A DNA stretch of 64,000 nucleotides from contig NC_041003.1 in NCBI RefSeq assembly GCF_004193775.1, forward strand, positions 39,127,611 to 39,191,610, given 5' to 3'. The position numbers and the translations under genes are program-made. The notes under the pieces are model-generated. The model was not told the origin of the DNA. It saw nothing but the letters and a program-made list of their open reading frames with translations, and searched no databases. The DNA is from Glycine soja (taxonomy: Eukaryota; Streptophyta; Magnoliopsida; Fabales; Fabaceae). Of the stretch, positions 47,334 through 59,803 are shown piece by piece. Position 1 is the first letter of the stretch. Each line of letters begins with the position of its first letter.

Positions 47334-47639
47334 TTATTGAACTGTACTGCAACTCAAATTTAACCTCAACATCATGATCACCAAGCACATTGAGTGTTGG
47401 ATATTTTACCCTATCAACAACCTTATCATAACTATGAGGCAAGGTCTCTAAGTAATCTAACTCAGCATCTTCATCATCAAATTTCGTAGCACTTGTCATT
47501 ATCAACCACTGATGTTTCCTCACTAGAAACTTCTTCTTCAACAACAAATTCATCTTCATCATGGGACTTAGCCTCAAATTTCACTTGACTATCCACTCCA
47601 TCCTCAACCTTGTTGATTCCACATTCCTTGTTTTAATTA

Positions 47640-49338
47640 TGACAAACCATTAACAATGAGAATTGAAAGGGTGATGGGTTTGAGTGATGGCTAACAACTT
47701 TACTTAAGTGTTTTAGTGTTTATTAGTTTGAGAAGCAGAGATGTTCTTTCATTCTGAGGTACTTAGAATAATGCTTAGAAGGGTTCATAGAACTTCTGTT
47801 AGAGTTGAAAACTCAGAAGAATTCTTGAAGCCCATTAGAATGATGAAGTTTGCTTCCCTCTAAGTACTTGGTCTTGGTAAGATATTGAGCAACAAGGTCT
47901 TATATAGAAGATTCATCAAAGGCTACATGAAGAGCATCATGGTTCAGAATGAAGCTATGTAGAGTCTATATTAGAATTATGAAGACCTTGACTCTGAGTT
48001 TCTGAACATCAAAATGATTCAAAAAGATTCAGAATGCATCACTTGAAGGATGTTAGCAGACTTAAGTCCCACAGTTCTTCACCCTTCATATGTTGTCGTA
48101 ATCATTGAAGGCACATCAGAAAGAAAGAACCAATTGCATAAGAAGATGCAAGATTGTTGAATGATGAAGTTGTCCATGAGAAGAAATGATGTGAAACATC
48201 AGATTGAAGGAATGAAGAAATTTACTTAGTCTGACCTTGGACAGAACACTAACACACCAACAACATAAACTTCTACTAAGTCTTTCTGAAGTAATTAACT
48301 TCAAAATGCTTTGAAACCGTGAAGAAGTGTTAAGAGTGATGAAGCTACACTACATCAGAATTATGGATTCATTCTCAGCAAACATCAAAATGCCCATCAG
48401 AAAGGTTCCTCAAAATGGAACCTCAAAATGGTTTTGTCTACTGCCACATCATGACAGTTGAAAAGTGAACCTACTTGTTCTAGAAGTGTGTAAGTTATGT
48501 GGAGCCCACTACAATGGTCTTCTTGTGATCTTTAACAGACATTTTCGAAGGCTATGAAGAACAAGTTGAAACATTCCAAAATCAATAACAAATTGTGCTA
48601 GATCTCTAAGTGAGAAATCTGTGTTTTAGCTTCAACCCTCTCTATGAAAGTGACCCACTTCTTTATTGTGCTTTCAAAGCTTGTAATAATCTTAGATAAA
48701 AGTGTGAGAATAAGTTCCTAAGTGGAATCCCTCTTGTGAGGAGAAAATTTGTAATCTATGTAGTTAATCATAGACCCATTTTTCTATAAAGTGCAATAGT
48801 GGATGCCAGAAGAGAAATCTAGTGGTGTAGCTAGTCTAGTTAAGGTTAGGATTGAAGTTCAATGGGGAACTGATAGGTTGTTGAAACCCAGTGGTTGACC
48901 AGTCCAGTTGTGTACTAGTTGTGTTAGTGAAATCTCATCTTTAAGGATGAGGACTGGAGGTAGCCCAAGGTTAGGGTGAACCAGTATAAAAACCTTTATG
49001 CATTCTTCTCTTTTCTCTTTCTTTACTTTGCCTTGCACAAATATGAAAACTGGTTTTGATCAAATCATTAAATTTGTTATCTTTTCATCTTAATAACAAA
49101 ACTAAACTTTGTTTTACCAAGTGTTTTTTTTGTTAAGAAACTATCTTTGAAACAAAAGCTTTATCCATAACTGTTGTATTTTCATTATGAGCAACTCGAA
49201 TTTCCATTTTGAGCTCATAATAGCTTTTCATTCTGAACTCACTCATTTTGAACTATCATCAGAAACCTTTGGTTTTCAAAGAAACTTTAAAAGTTTTCAA
49301 AACCCCAATTCAACCCCCTTCTTGTGGTATTTTTGTCA
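47640..49338 (+). mobile_element. Solo-LTR-like element inserted in the second MULE
   Basis: About 1.7 kb separates two blocks of the MULE N-terminal region. It begins near TGACAAACC and ends near TTTTTGTCA. A plus-strand TATA-like CAGTATAAAAACC (about 48990) and an end containing AATTCAACCCCCTTCTTG are typical of soybean LTR-element termini (recognition, not proof). No coding region inside and no clean target duplication, so the borders are approximate. Confidence 0.6.
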
Positions 49339-50164
49339 CTTCAAACCTCTACTTCCACTTCACTTTGGGGATTTTGGTTAAGTTCCACTCCCCCTTGTAC
49401 CCCAACATCAACTTGCACTTCACCATCTAGTTCACCTTCACTTTGGTTTCTCCTTGAGTATCCTTTCAGCCATAGCCTTGACATCCTTTTGTTCTTCATC
49501 AATGATAACAACTTCAACCTCTTCTTCCAATTTGAAGTATTTACCTCTCCCTTTTGATCTCTCTTCAAGTATTATTAGTATATCAACTAAGTGCTCCATA
49601 AAACACATCAACAACTTCAAAAGCCTTCATATCTTTAGCAAACTTCAACACACTAGAATTAGAATTTAGAGGCCTCAACTATCATTGACTAAGTGCTAGC
49701 CTTGGATGTTGATACCAAAGGCACTTAAAGTCTACATAACCTAGGCTTTGAATAAGTTTTCTAATGTCAAAATATGACATCTCATCCATATCTCACTCCC
49801 ATTCCATTTTTCCATGTCTTCATGATGGATCAATAATATGACCTTCTACAAATCAATATACCTATAATTAAAAAATCCAACAAAGTCACCATTACTACAT
49901 ACTTCATCAATTATAGAAATTTCCATATTGATTCAAACTACAAAAAAAAAACCCACAATAATAACCTACTATAGAAAATTAGGGATGTTCAAATCCAAAC
50001 TAATCCAAAATTAAAATCGAACACCACTCAAAAATATCGAAAACCAAACCAAACCAATTATTGTGGATTTGTTTTGATGAGTTTTTATTCTCAAACCAAT
50101 CAGTTTGTTTCGGTTTTCAATTTGTGTTTTTAAAACTGAACCAAACCACAACACGTATACTAAC

Positions 50165-51593
50165 TGATGCGTAAAATATGTTAGGCTCGCACAAGGGCAA
50201 GTATACCCTACGCAATAGTAACAATGGACTCAAAAGTCCAGATATCAAACCCAAAGGACGAGTTGTATTTCCAATTAGTTAAGCTTATTAAACTAACAGT
50301 AGAATTGCTTAAAAAGAGGGTTTAAATATTTTTGTGGTTTTGGTTTTTATAATAAAGCAATCAAACGAAAATAAAAAGAGGTTTAAGTGATGATAATAAT
50401 GACCAAGGGTTATCACTCACTAGTGTCAATTTTTCCTCAATCCTAGTCCTAATAAAATTCCTTCCCCAGTTAATTACCGATGCCCAAAATTAACTAAAGC
50501 CTATGATCAAGGTCAAAAGATTCTCTTTGCTTTAAATCAATACTCCAATGATTATGGATCTATCAATTTAGGTCAAAGGATAAAATCAATTCTAGGGATG
50601 ATTAATTAAACATTAACTAATCTATAGAGATTATCCAAACAATTTGATCATGCAATTTGATGCAAAACATTTTCTTTCTAGATCTATCAATTACATGCAG
50701 ATGATCACTGCTATGCAATTGGTTAAGTATTAGAATGGTCGTTTTCAAATAAACATTAAGATAAGGAAGATAATTAATTAACATAAAAACAATGAGAAAT
50801 TTCATTCAGAACAAGGAGAAGAGTACATTTGGACAGTTAGATCATAACCCCCAGACTAGGGGGACTAGCCAGTCAGGATCAGAGAAAAACTAGCAATCTT
50901 ATAAATAGTAAACATAGACATACCAACACATAGAAACAATGATCATGATTTGTCCTAATGGTGTTGTCCACGCTCTTCAGCTCTCAAAAGTTCTCAAGGT
51001 TCTCTCAAATTTGTAAAAGACAAAGAATAAAAATTGGATAATGTTGTTACAAAGTCTAGAGACCTATATATAGTTTCTTAAAGATATCTACATGAAAAGG
51101 AACATTACGGCCGTGGTGAATCCACCATGGCCGTGGTCGAAAGTGATGTCGAAGCCTTGGACCATTATGGATTGACCATAACCTTTTGGTTGACCACTAT
51201 CCTCATGAGTTGACCACGACCCTCATGAATCAACCCATCTTGGTTAACCGTGACTCTCATGAGTTGACCATGATCCTCGTCAGTTGACCACGACCTTCAT
51301 CAGTTGACCACAGGCCGTCGTTGTCGGATTTTGACGTTTTTCTATAGGAGTGTTATCACTTTATTGTGGTCATATTGATTACCACGACCATGGTGAATGA
51401 ACCACAACTGTTATCAAGTGTTGAGTCTTCAAATCTTCATAAATTTGTGTAATTTTCAACTCTTTCACTCAATTGAGCGGTTATACTTCTGCAATACAAA
51501 ATTAATGTTTAAATGTGAGTTCTAGCAAAAAAAAAAATGCATGCAAAATGGCACAAAACTCACACACAATACCACCCACAAAGTGGCTTATCA
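50165..51593 (-). mobile_element. Solo LTR with CTAAC target duplication
   Basis: 1,429 bp starting TGATGCGTAAAAT and ending GGCTTATCA on the plus strand, with TG...CA ends. It is flanked by identical CTAAC at 50160-50164 and 51594-51598. A minus-strand TATA-like ACTATATATAGG (about 51066-51077) suggests minus orientation. No internal coding sequence, as expected after LTR-LTR recombination. Confidence 0.88.
51105..51325. repeat. Minisatellite within the solo LTR
   Basis: About eight degenerate units of roughly 20-22 bp share GTTGACCA(C/T)(G/A)ACC(C/T)TCAT and a related GGCCGTGGT element at the start. It is confined to the LTR interior. Confidence 0.75.
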
Positions 51594-52043
51594 CTAACAC
51601 TTATATTATTTTAGTATTATGAGTTTTATGTCTTTACCGCTTGATTTTCACAGTGTTTTCTAGTGTTATGTATAGGAATTTATACAATGTATATGAATAT
51701 CTTTTTCAGTCAAATTTTTTAAGATGTGTTTGGTTTAAAATTAACGAAAATTTGATGATTTTTATTGTATAAGGTTTAATATATTAATAGGTTTCGTAAA
51801 TTGTTATTAGTAATTTTTTTTAATGCAGTTTAATTTAAAAGTTGAAAAAAAAATATAAATTTTAATAAAATAATATTTTAATAAAACTTGCAAAACCAAA
51901 CTGTAAAATATTGATTTGGTTTGTATGTTATTTTAAATGAAAATGAAATCAAATCAAATCACATATATTTTTAGGTTTGGTTCAAGTGAATTTTTTTTTT
52001 TTTTTATAAAAAACCAAACTAAACCAAACAGTCAACTACCCTA

Positions 52044-53512
52044 AAGCAAAACCAACAACAATAAATAATGGTCAAAGCAGAGACGAGGATGTTCCCATAA
52101 CACAAACTTCTAATTTAAAATTAGGCCCAAAATTTTATTAACAAGGGCAAAGTGGCAAAGTAAAAAAAATGGATCAACTGACCATTTTAGCAAATATATA
52201 GTAACTTTAGCACCAAAAATATAACCTTAACACAAACTAACTAAATTAAAAATAAAAAAGAGGAACTTGTCATCTACTACCATCAAAAGATTGTGACAAT
52301 GGAACACGTGACAAAAAAAAATCCTCTTCTTTTATTTTTTAACCATTAAGAAACCTTAATTGTAATCCCGAAGCATTAAAAAAAACCAATGCATGGACCA
52401 CTTTGACTCAACTACCAAAATAAACAAAAAAATACAACACAAAAGTGATGAATATTAACTTTTTTTTATTAAGATTTTTAGTTCTTAAACTTTTAAAAAT
52501 TTATTTTTGTTCTTGAAATCACATTAAATAAATAATAAATAATAAATTTAAACTTTTATTCAAGAATTAAAAATTAAAATTTTTAAAAATTTAAAACTTT
52601 AACTAATCAAACAAAAATTAAGCAACTAAAAACCTTAATTAAAAAAATTAAAAAACTTTAACCAACCAAATAAAAATTTGAAGACTAAAACGAATTTCGA
52701 GGATTCAACAACTAACAACACTAGCCGTTAAGCTCAAGAAGATAAATGGGACACACAGTAGGAGAAAACGAGACAAAACTCCTTACTTTACACACGATAC
52801 AAAAAGTGAAAATCGGGTTCTGAAACCCTAATTTTATCTACAGAAGCTCACCCTTTCCCTTCAATCTTCAAATGCTATTTTTAATATCTTTGTTATTTAT
52901 TTGTTTTATTTTGCACTTTAATGAATTAAAATATTTATTAATTATTAATTTTTATGTTCCAGGTATTCAAGCACTAGACAACCAAACAATCATGCATTAA
53001 CTTCTAATAGCCGATGTTTGAATATTTTGAAATTAAACAAAATTGTAGATTTTTAAAAATCAGGAAACCAAAAATGTAGTTAATGTAATCTACAGCAAAA
53101 AAAAAAAACATATATATATCATCACAGTTTTAAAAGAAAATGAAAACTTCATTCCCAACTATACTAAGTCTTGTTAAAAGTTTCAAGTAAAAGTAATTTG
53201 TGCAATCTTTCTCTGAGCTAATCTAAAAAGGATATCACAACTTAACTTTTTCCTATCAGTGACTGTTTCAACATTGAAATAATTAAAAAGAAACAGCAAC
53301 TATATGATTACTAGTGAGGTTTAAAAAAATTATAAATGATTCAAATTGTAGTAAATAAATAGATAATCTATCATATACATGTCACTTCCCTGCACATCAT
53401 GGGGTTGCATTTGTGCATATGTGCATTTTTTACGGAACCATGATACTTATGCAGTTTAAAATTATCTCTACCTCTATCTATTTTTTCTTTACCCGTCGAT
53501 CATACACATGAC
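52044..53512. other. AT-rich intergenic with an old MITE relic
   Basis: 52455-52710 resembles the MITE at 47054-47333 (shared TTTTTAGTTCTTAA and a GAAAT(C/T)ACATTAAATAAATAA block). No gene seen elsewhere. Confidence 0.45.
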
Positions 53513-53794
53513 CAGGGACGAAGCTAGATACATGGTTTTTGTTGGGGTGACCAAATACATAAAATATCATTAAATATTAATTTTTGTTCTATCTTTTACT
53601 GTAAAGTTTTATGCATTGAACAATAATTACTTTATAAATTTAGAGTTCCAATTATCATTTAGTATGTGGAATTGCATGTAGAGTAATTTTATGTGTATGG
53701 TTGATTAAAATTAAAGTAAATTAATCAATCTTTAGATTTTTGTACATTTGCACATAAATTTTACATACCAAAGCAAGTTTCACTACTAGAAAAG

Positions 53795-54215
53795 GCAGTT
53801 TCAACATCGGTGGAAAAACACATTTTACATCAGTGGTCAATCGATGTTGAATATGATGTTGTTGAAAGTTCAAAGTTTCAACATCGGTCCTCCAACCACC
53901 ATTGTAGAAAGACAACATTTTTTCACATCGGTGCTTACTTAAGAAACGATGTAGAAGTTAGACCTTCTACATCGGTGTTATCATAGAAACGATGTAAAAT
54001 AGCGTTTTTCCACATCGGTGCTCAGTTAACAAATGATGTAGAAGTTAGACCTTCTACATCGGTGTTATCAAAGAAAACGATGTAAAATAGCGCTTTTCCA
54101 CATCAGTGCTCAGTCAAGAAACGATGTAGAAGTTAGACCTTCTACATCGGTGTTATCATAAGAAACGATGTAAAATAGCGATTTCCACATCGGTGCTCAG
54201 TTAAGAAACGATGTT
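53795..54215. repeat. Left subterminal repeats of CACTA-2
   Basis: A higher-order tandem array of about 100 bp units, each containing TAGAAGTTAGACCTTCTACATCGGTGTTATCA split as AGAAGTTAGACCTTCT and ACATCGGTG motifs with inverted partners (CGATGTA). Four to five units lie between 53910 and 54215. Confidence 0.85.
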
Positions 54216-55823
54216 AAATATTTAATAACCTGTAATTAAAATTCATTGGTTGTACCACTCTTTTCTATATAAAAGAATCACGACATCATCTAATATTGTC
54301 GTACCACTCCATTGGTCATCAAATTTCCCATGATATTTTGTTAACCACAAACTATCTAACTTTCATCTAAAAAAGCTATAAAAATAAATTAAAAACATGT
54401 AACGAGCTTGCTTTGCTTTGCATACATAATCCAAAGTTAAATTAAAAAAAGGAGATCAAACTACAAGTGTAAAATACAATCAGCAGTTCACAATAAATTC
54501 AATTCAAGGTGGAGCAAATGATCAAAACTACCATGGGTAACACAACAACCAGAACCATTAGTGAGATACATTAACTAGACAACCAAAACCATCAAAGAGA
54601 CATATACACACATCAATTTAGCTAGAATTCCTTGGAATTTTTAATTTGTCACATGTGTTAAAAAAAGTATGGCTCTACTTGGATATTTCATACTATGTTT
54701 TGTTTTAGTCTACGTGATTCTTTTATGCCCTTACATACATTAATCTCACTCTCTTGATTACCTTTTTTTTTCTCCCTAGCTTTCACTATCTAAGTGTCTT
54801 TATAACACAAGCCGATACACCCAACTCAGGGACAGGGCCGTGTTTGATTCCTTTATTGTTCCCAACGAGCAAAAATAAATAAGATCTCGAATGAGAGTGT
54901 TGAGGAAGAGCATTATCTAGTAGGACATGGGAGCGTGGGCTGATGATGACAACGTAAACCCTTAATACTAACTTCTTCAACACCAAAGAACAAAAGCTAG
55001 AGAACATTAGGGAGCATAAATGTCTGTCCTCAACTTGGCTTAATGGATTTGCTTATTGCAATACCAAGTCAATGGTTTCAGGCTCGAGACATGGACAAGA
55101 TTAAAACCAAACCAAACTAGGGAGCATAAACACGAAAACTAAGGGAATCTTTCATAGGAGGTCATCCTTACTTCAAATCATGATTTTCGTTTCCTAGAAG
55201 TATCTTTCATAGGAGGCCATCCTTACTTCAAACTAAGGGAATAAAAAGAAACCAAAATAGCAAGTTAACCCATATCGCCAAAAGAACAGAATTAGAGAGA
55301 GTAAAAAAAGGAAAGAAAATAGCAGGATCTGTGAAACACCTTGTGTTGCCTTTCATTTTTGTACCTCTGCTATTCTTGAATTCTAGAATTAATTCAATGT
55401 CTACTATTGTATAAAATGATCAATATCTGGAGAACATTCAATAAAGAAGTCATACCTTTGAATACTCTCTGATTCGGATGTAGAACACTAGTCTGAATTG
55501 AGAAATAAAGCTATAGTGCAAATCCTTGGGTAGGAATCCCTGAAGGCCTAAATCAGCACTGTAATTTCAATAATTATTTTGTCAACCATAAATATGTCAG
55601 ATAGTCAACCAATTAGGCATGCATGAAAACTCAATGTGCCAAAAAAAATAAGAGTACAACATATACCATAGTGTGTCTATTTGAAGATTAAATAAAAGGG
55701 CTGGTGTTCATGTAGCAAACTTCTCCTGCAAAATCCAAGTAATAAAATTAGAATATATACGTCAAACTAAAACAGCTAGGTGAAGCAACAGTACAAAATA
55801 AATTCTTTCCAATTGCAGATAAT

Positions 55824-55882
<59 letters not shown>

Positions 55883-56668
55883 GAATGATTCCCATTGGCA
55901 AGAAGTATGTTACAAAAGTTTGCTTATTGCCCCAAAATTAAATGAAAAAACTCAAATAAACATATATTGTTGCATATTATTTATGACCAATGAAAAAAAA
56001 ATATTTTTGACTAAACAATCCAAGACCAACCAAATACAGATAAGAGTGAAATTTAATTAGCACAACGAGCTACCGTACAACATCACATGTAAGAGGAAAA
56101 TCTCTTTCTTCTCAGCCAACAAAAGAAGCCATACAACACTAACGACGACATTCAAATGAGTAATCTTATCCTCACATTAGAAGTCATAAATAAAACTTTG
56201 CTTGCATATCATTGATATTATATGATACAAACTTTAACCAATGAATCAACATGTTTCTTTGGTTAGGCTGGAGATAACACTAATGACATAAAATTGGAAA
56301 AGATGAGTGGAAAAATAGAGTTGAAGAATGTTGACTTTTAAGATATAAAAGCTCTGTTATCAATGACACCCAAACCAAGTTATATTATATAACCTTGATT
56401 TACTTACAAAACCTTTTCAGAACACAGCAAACCTACAATTATAGCACTTGATAGCTAGTGGCATTATGTTAATTAGTTTTGTATTCTGCTATATTCAATG
56501 AGTAGGAAGTTAGTGCAGGTCCTACTCTCATTTTCATGAATTGAAACAAGAATAGGAGTTACCCAACTCACAACTCAACCATCAAATGCTACCCACAAAC
56601 CAATTCAAGGTTCTCTAGATAAAAAGTGCTTCAAGCAAGATGAAAGAAATAATTGAAGCAGAAATAAT
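54216..56668. other. Interior of CACTA-2, no gene identified
   Basis: A 54820-55100 segment looks like transcribed gene sequence, and TTCATAGGAGG(T/C)CATCCTTACTTCAAA is duplicated at 55150 and 55204. No protein family was recognised. An (AT)n run lies at 55827-55877. Confidence 0.4.
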
Positions 56669-57136
56669 TCAAGGTTCTCTACATAAGGTAGTGTTGATAA
56701 TGAATAATAATGTCGATAATGTTACATTATTATAATTATTTGATTGATTAATATGATATGGTTGGCGGGTTATTATGTTTCTTAAGCGTATGGGTGTGCA
56801 AGTAATTATCTGAGATGGAATCTTCCCCATGAATCCAGCATAAGAGAGGTTGAGGTGAGTTAAGGAAGTCATTGTCCCAAGGAAAGAAGGAATTAACATA
56901 CCTTCAAAATCATTGCCGCTCAAGTCCAAGTAATTCAAATGCTTTAAATCAGCCAAACAAGGACTTATTGCTCCACCAAAGCTCCATATCCTATAAGCTT
57001 CCTCATCGAATTCATAGTAGCTATCATAGTCATGATAGAAAGCAGAAAATGAAGTGTTGAGGTGAAGCTGAAGAACATGGGAATTAAGGTTGTTGCAAAG
57101 GACTCCATACCAGTGGCAACAGTTTGTATGATTCAT
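56669..57136 (-). pseudogene. Captured N-terminal fragment of an LRR receptor-like gene
   Basis: The frame begins with the LRR N-terminal cap (NHTNCCHWYGVLCNNLNSHV), then plant extracellular LRRs (LADLKHLNYLDLSGNDFEGM, SFLGTMTSLTHLNLSYAGFM, GKIPSQI). The paired Cys before Trp-x-Gly-Val and the LxxLxxLxLSxNxFxG spacing are typical of receptor-like proteins of the Cf/EIX type. The LRR pattern is lost after GKIPSQI, where unrelated sequence takes over, and no signal peptide or transmembrane part is present. It is a truncated captured fragment. Confidence 0.83.
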
Positions 57137-58010
57137 TAGTGAATATTGTAATTAGTGAGATACAAAGAAGTGTGAAATGCTTGTTAACAATTTTTTTTAT
57201 AGTTAATAATTTTTAATAATTTCTTATTTCACAACCATAACGACAATGTTGTTCAAATACTACATCAAAATTTTCGTTCCTCTTCCATGTTTGCTTCATT
57301 CTAGTTGTAATTGTTACCCTTAATTTTGTAATTTTTGACGAATTCACCTCCAACTTTTAGAAAACTAGTAGGGGATTTTAACACCATGAGATGAGGCAGG
57401 GTGCATCACATAAAAAGGTGTTAGGGGCTATTAGAAACTTAGCATTAGAAAAAGAAGAAACCAATCAATTCTTTGGAAGTTAACTTAGCAGTAGAAAATT
57501 ATCACAACCACCCTTTTATATTAAATTTGATAATATATTCTCTTGAAAGTTAACTTAACCTATTAATATACTCTCTCTTCTTTTTCATTTACAACCCATA
57601 TTCTTTGGAATTAATTCTTCATATCATGCTTATAACTTTAATTTTTTTCTATTTTAATCTATACATCTTAGATTCTAGTTTTATATTTCACCTGAATTTA
57701 AAAATATTCATGCGCATAGGACACTAGTTGGTTTTATTAATCTTAAAAAACAGATGTAATCATAATTCATAACATGCATTTACCATGTAGAAGAAAACAT
57801 GGTAATTATAACATGCAGGCTATGCAGCAGTTCAAAATGTTGACTAAAAGAAACTGCAAGATTACAAATGAAATTTTTTTCATCACATTTTTTGTTTTTC
57901 TTTCCTTTCTAATTTTTACCCTTTTTATGTTATTCATTTAATGGTGAAGAATTTTACAGAAATTTGTGGTGCAATGGTTCCATGTAATTGACCCCATAAA
58001 ACAAAACTAC

Positions 58011-58091
58011 CTTTAAGTGATGATAGGTCTCGGTGCCCATTCGCAATGCTTCCTCAAATTTGCTTGCTCCAATTGGGATAATCATGATTTC
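58011..58091 (-). pseudogene. Captured enolase exon
   Basis: Exactly 27 codons bounded by an acceptor (ATTAG|GAAATC) and a donor (CTTAAAG|GTAG) read [19 protein letters not shown] then TETYHHLK. This matches the conserved enolase segment (M-I-x-P-x-G-A-x-x-F-x-E-A-x-x-M-G), and the G-T-E-T-Y-H-H-L-K version recalls the plastid-type plant enolase. No other enolase exon is present. Confidence 0.8.
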
Positions 58092-59062
58092 CTAATAGGA
58101 ATTATGTAAGAAAGATTTCATAATTAAAATAGTTTAAATCACTATGAAGCAAAAGAAACACAGATTAAAAATAAACTATATTTGTTTTTGCTTGCTTAGA
58201 AAATGAAGAACAGAATTAAACACAACAATAAATTGCAAAAGTTATGCCATAAATAATTGAACACGTGTTAGTTACAACAAAAATAATTTATTTTTCAGAT
58301 ATCATTACTGAAACATATATACTTATAAAAATATTAATTGTTAAAGAGCCATGCTTAAAGAAAAAAACTACTGCACGAAAGTTACGAATTCAAACTTGAC
58401 AAAATCAAGTTTTGTGTAACCAGTCATGGAGGAAAGATCATTGTCTCATAAAATTGCAACAAAATAGTTTCGTTCAAATTGGTGAATGGTAAATTTCATA
58501 CCACATATCATATTGTGAAACCATACAAGTTCGAAAGGCACAAAAGGTAATATATTAATGAAGACTATGTTTATGTAAAACTTGATTGTACAGACAAAAC
58601 TAGAAGTTGAACATGAGAAGACAAAATTGTCACTATGTGTATACATATATATATTTCCTCCCAATAAAGATGAATCTAAAAGTTTTGTGAATAATACATA
58701 ATAGAGGAAAACAAAACCATATACACTAACTATACATTGATTCAAGTATTGTACTATCCCTATGCTAATATCTTGTCCCATAGAAAGAATATAAGAATAT
58801 GACAAAACAGAAGAAATAAAAAAAGGTTTTAACATTTGATGAAGGAGGAACAAGTTATGCTACTGAAGGTAGTCATTAGTCAATGGCCTCAAAACTGAAG
58901 AAATAAAACAAGGTTTACAATGAATCAAGCAATTACGAAAGTTAGTCAACCAAACCCACGCTCTCACGGTGCCTCAAAAAGGATTGTCTCACGAAAATGT
59001 AAACTAACAAAATAAGAAGGAAATGTGGGAAGAGAGAATAGATCTGAGACCTTGGTGGCCTG

Positions 59063-59290
59063 CACCTGCCGCAGGAGCGGTGATGTCGCTCTCACCGCCG
59101 AGAAGCTTCTCATAGTAGCCCTCCATGTCATTCCCGAACACTAACGCGAGCCCCATCCCATGATAATCACGCGCTTCTTTGGGTCCTTCTGCCGCTGCGC
59201 GGTGGACACCTTTGGCGCCACCGTGGCGGACACGAAGAACACGCGCTTCGCAGAGGTGGTGCGTCGCTTGGCGGCGGCATTGTTGGGGCC
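59063..59290 (-). pseudogene. Captured first-exon fragment of 3-ketoacyl-ACP synthase I
   Basis: The minus strand reads NNAAAKRRTTSAKRVFFVSA, then TVAPKVSTAQRQKDPKKRVI and IMG. A 1-bp deletion follows, and the reading resumes as GLALVFGNDMEGYYEKLLGG then ESDITA. This is the plastid transit region and start of plant KAS I (DPKKRVVITGMGLVS-type start of the thiolase fold). KAS I elongates fatty acids in plastids. The frameshift and lack of the catalytic Cys-His-His part make it non-functional. The fragment is GC-rich compared with its surroundings. Confidence 0.82.
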
Positions 59291-59571
59291 CTAAAGAGGG
59301 TCCAAGGGAGAACCGTGGAGGGTGATGATCACGGGAGGACAGGAGGCGCAGTAGAGAGAGAATATTCTCGCGCCGGCATTGTTCGTCGGAGTCTCGATGG
59401 CGCCGCCACCTACACTGGAGGTTCTCGCGGTGGTTTGGGGGTTGGAGATGGGGAGGACAGGAGGCGCGGTAGAGAGAGAATGGAAGGGATTTTGTAATTT
59501 GTGATTTTAAAGAGAGAAATAATCTAAGGGGAGTTGAGGAGTTGGATCTTAAAGGGAAGACAATAACTTAT

Positions 59572-59803
59572 TCAAAGACGGTCAAAATAAAAAGACCGTC
59601 TTTGTATTACAAATACAACTACTACGGGCAACGCGGGACCCGTCCTAGTACTTCTTAGAGTTACTATTAAAGGTGGTCTGTCAAATGCACCGTAGTTGTA
59701 TATTTTGTCAAAATTACTATAATGCCACTGTATATTTTTCAACAACGTTTTCTTCTCAACCGTGGTAGGTAGTGTGTCATTAAAACGCTTTATTGCAGTA
59801 GTG
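59572..59803. repeat. Right subterminal repeats of CACTA-2
   Basis: A perfect hairpin AAAGACGGTC / GACCGTCTTT at 59575-59604, followed by further CGTAGTTG and ACCGTGGTAGG motifs. The GACGGT type matches CACTA-1 rather than the left end of this element. Confidence 0.75.

Larger units (their letters stand above)
46320..49930 (-). pseudogene. Second MULE transposase pseudogene, interrupted twice
   Basis: Blocks in order on the minus strand: MSYFDIRKLIQSLGYVDFKC (about 49790) and VLKFAKDMKAFEVVDVFYG, typical of MULE N-termini; an acidic Glu-rich region (49570-49345); then, beyond the LTR-like insertion, VEDGVDSQVKFEAKSHDEDE and FDDEDAELDYLETLPHSYDK with VKFELQYSSIK. Beyond the MITE comes KVKEALKAYVMVNKNM. 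The core follows: ICIPLIGLDGCFPKRDFGGQ, GNNQMLPITYAMVKENSKDS and WAWFLDLLIADV (46640-46326). The final SWIM finger is absent. Many frameshifts and stops occur. It differs in sequence from the MULE at 1-7326 and is an older, independent remnant. Confidence 0.87.
49980..52043. mobile_element. hAT-like non-autonomous element hosting a solo LTR
   Basis: Left end TAGGGATGTTCAAATCC and, from the right, TAGGGTAGTTGACTGTT. The flanks of both ends have repeated AAACCAAACCAAACC / GGTTTGGTT motifs in opposite orientation. The duplication is not clear (TAGAAAAT versus AAGCAAAA), so the superfamily is tentative. About 0.6 kb remains without the LTR inside. Confidence 0.6.
53781..59803. mobile_element. CACTA-2: gene-capturing CACTA transposon
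   Basis: Left end CACTACTAGAAAAGGCAG at 53781; right end, reverse-complemented, CACTACTGCAATAAAGC at 59803. TTT flanks both sides (53778-53780 and 59804-59806), the expected 3-bp duplication. The interior holds three unrelated host-gene fragments, all on the minus strand, and no transposase. The left and right subterminal repeats are of different sequence families, which is unusual. Confidence 0.85.

Noticed and set aside
54786..55007. 73-codon minus-strand frame within CACTA-2
   Set aside because: No recognisable domain or splice context; only noted as gene-like sequence of unknown origin.
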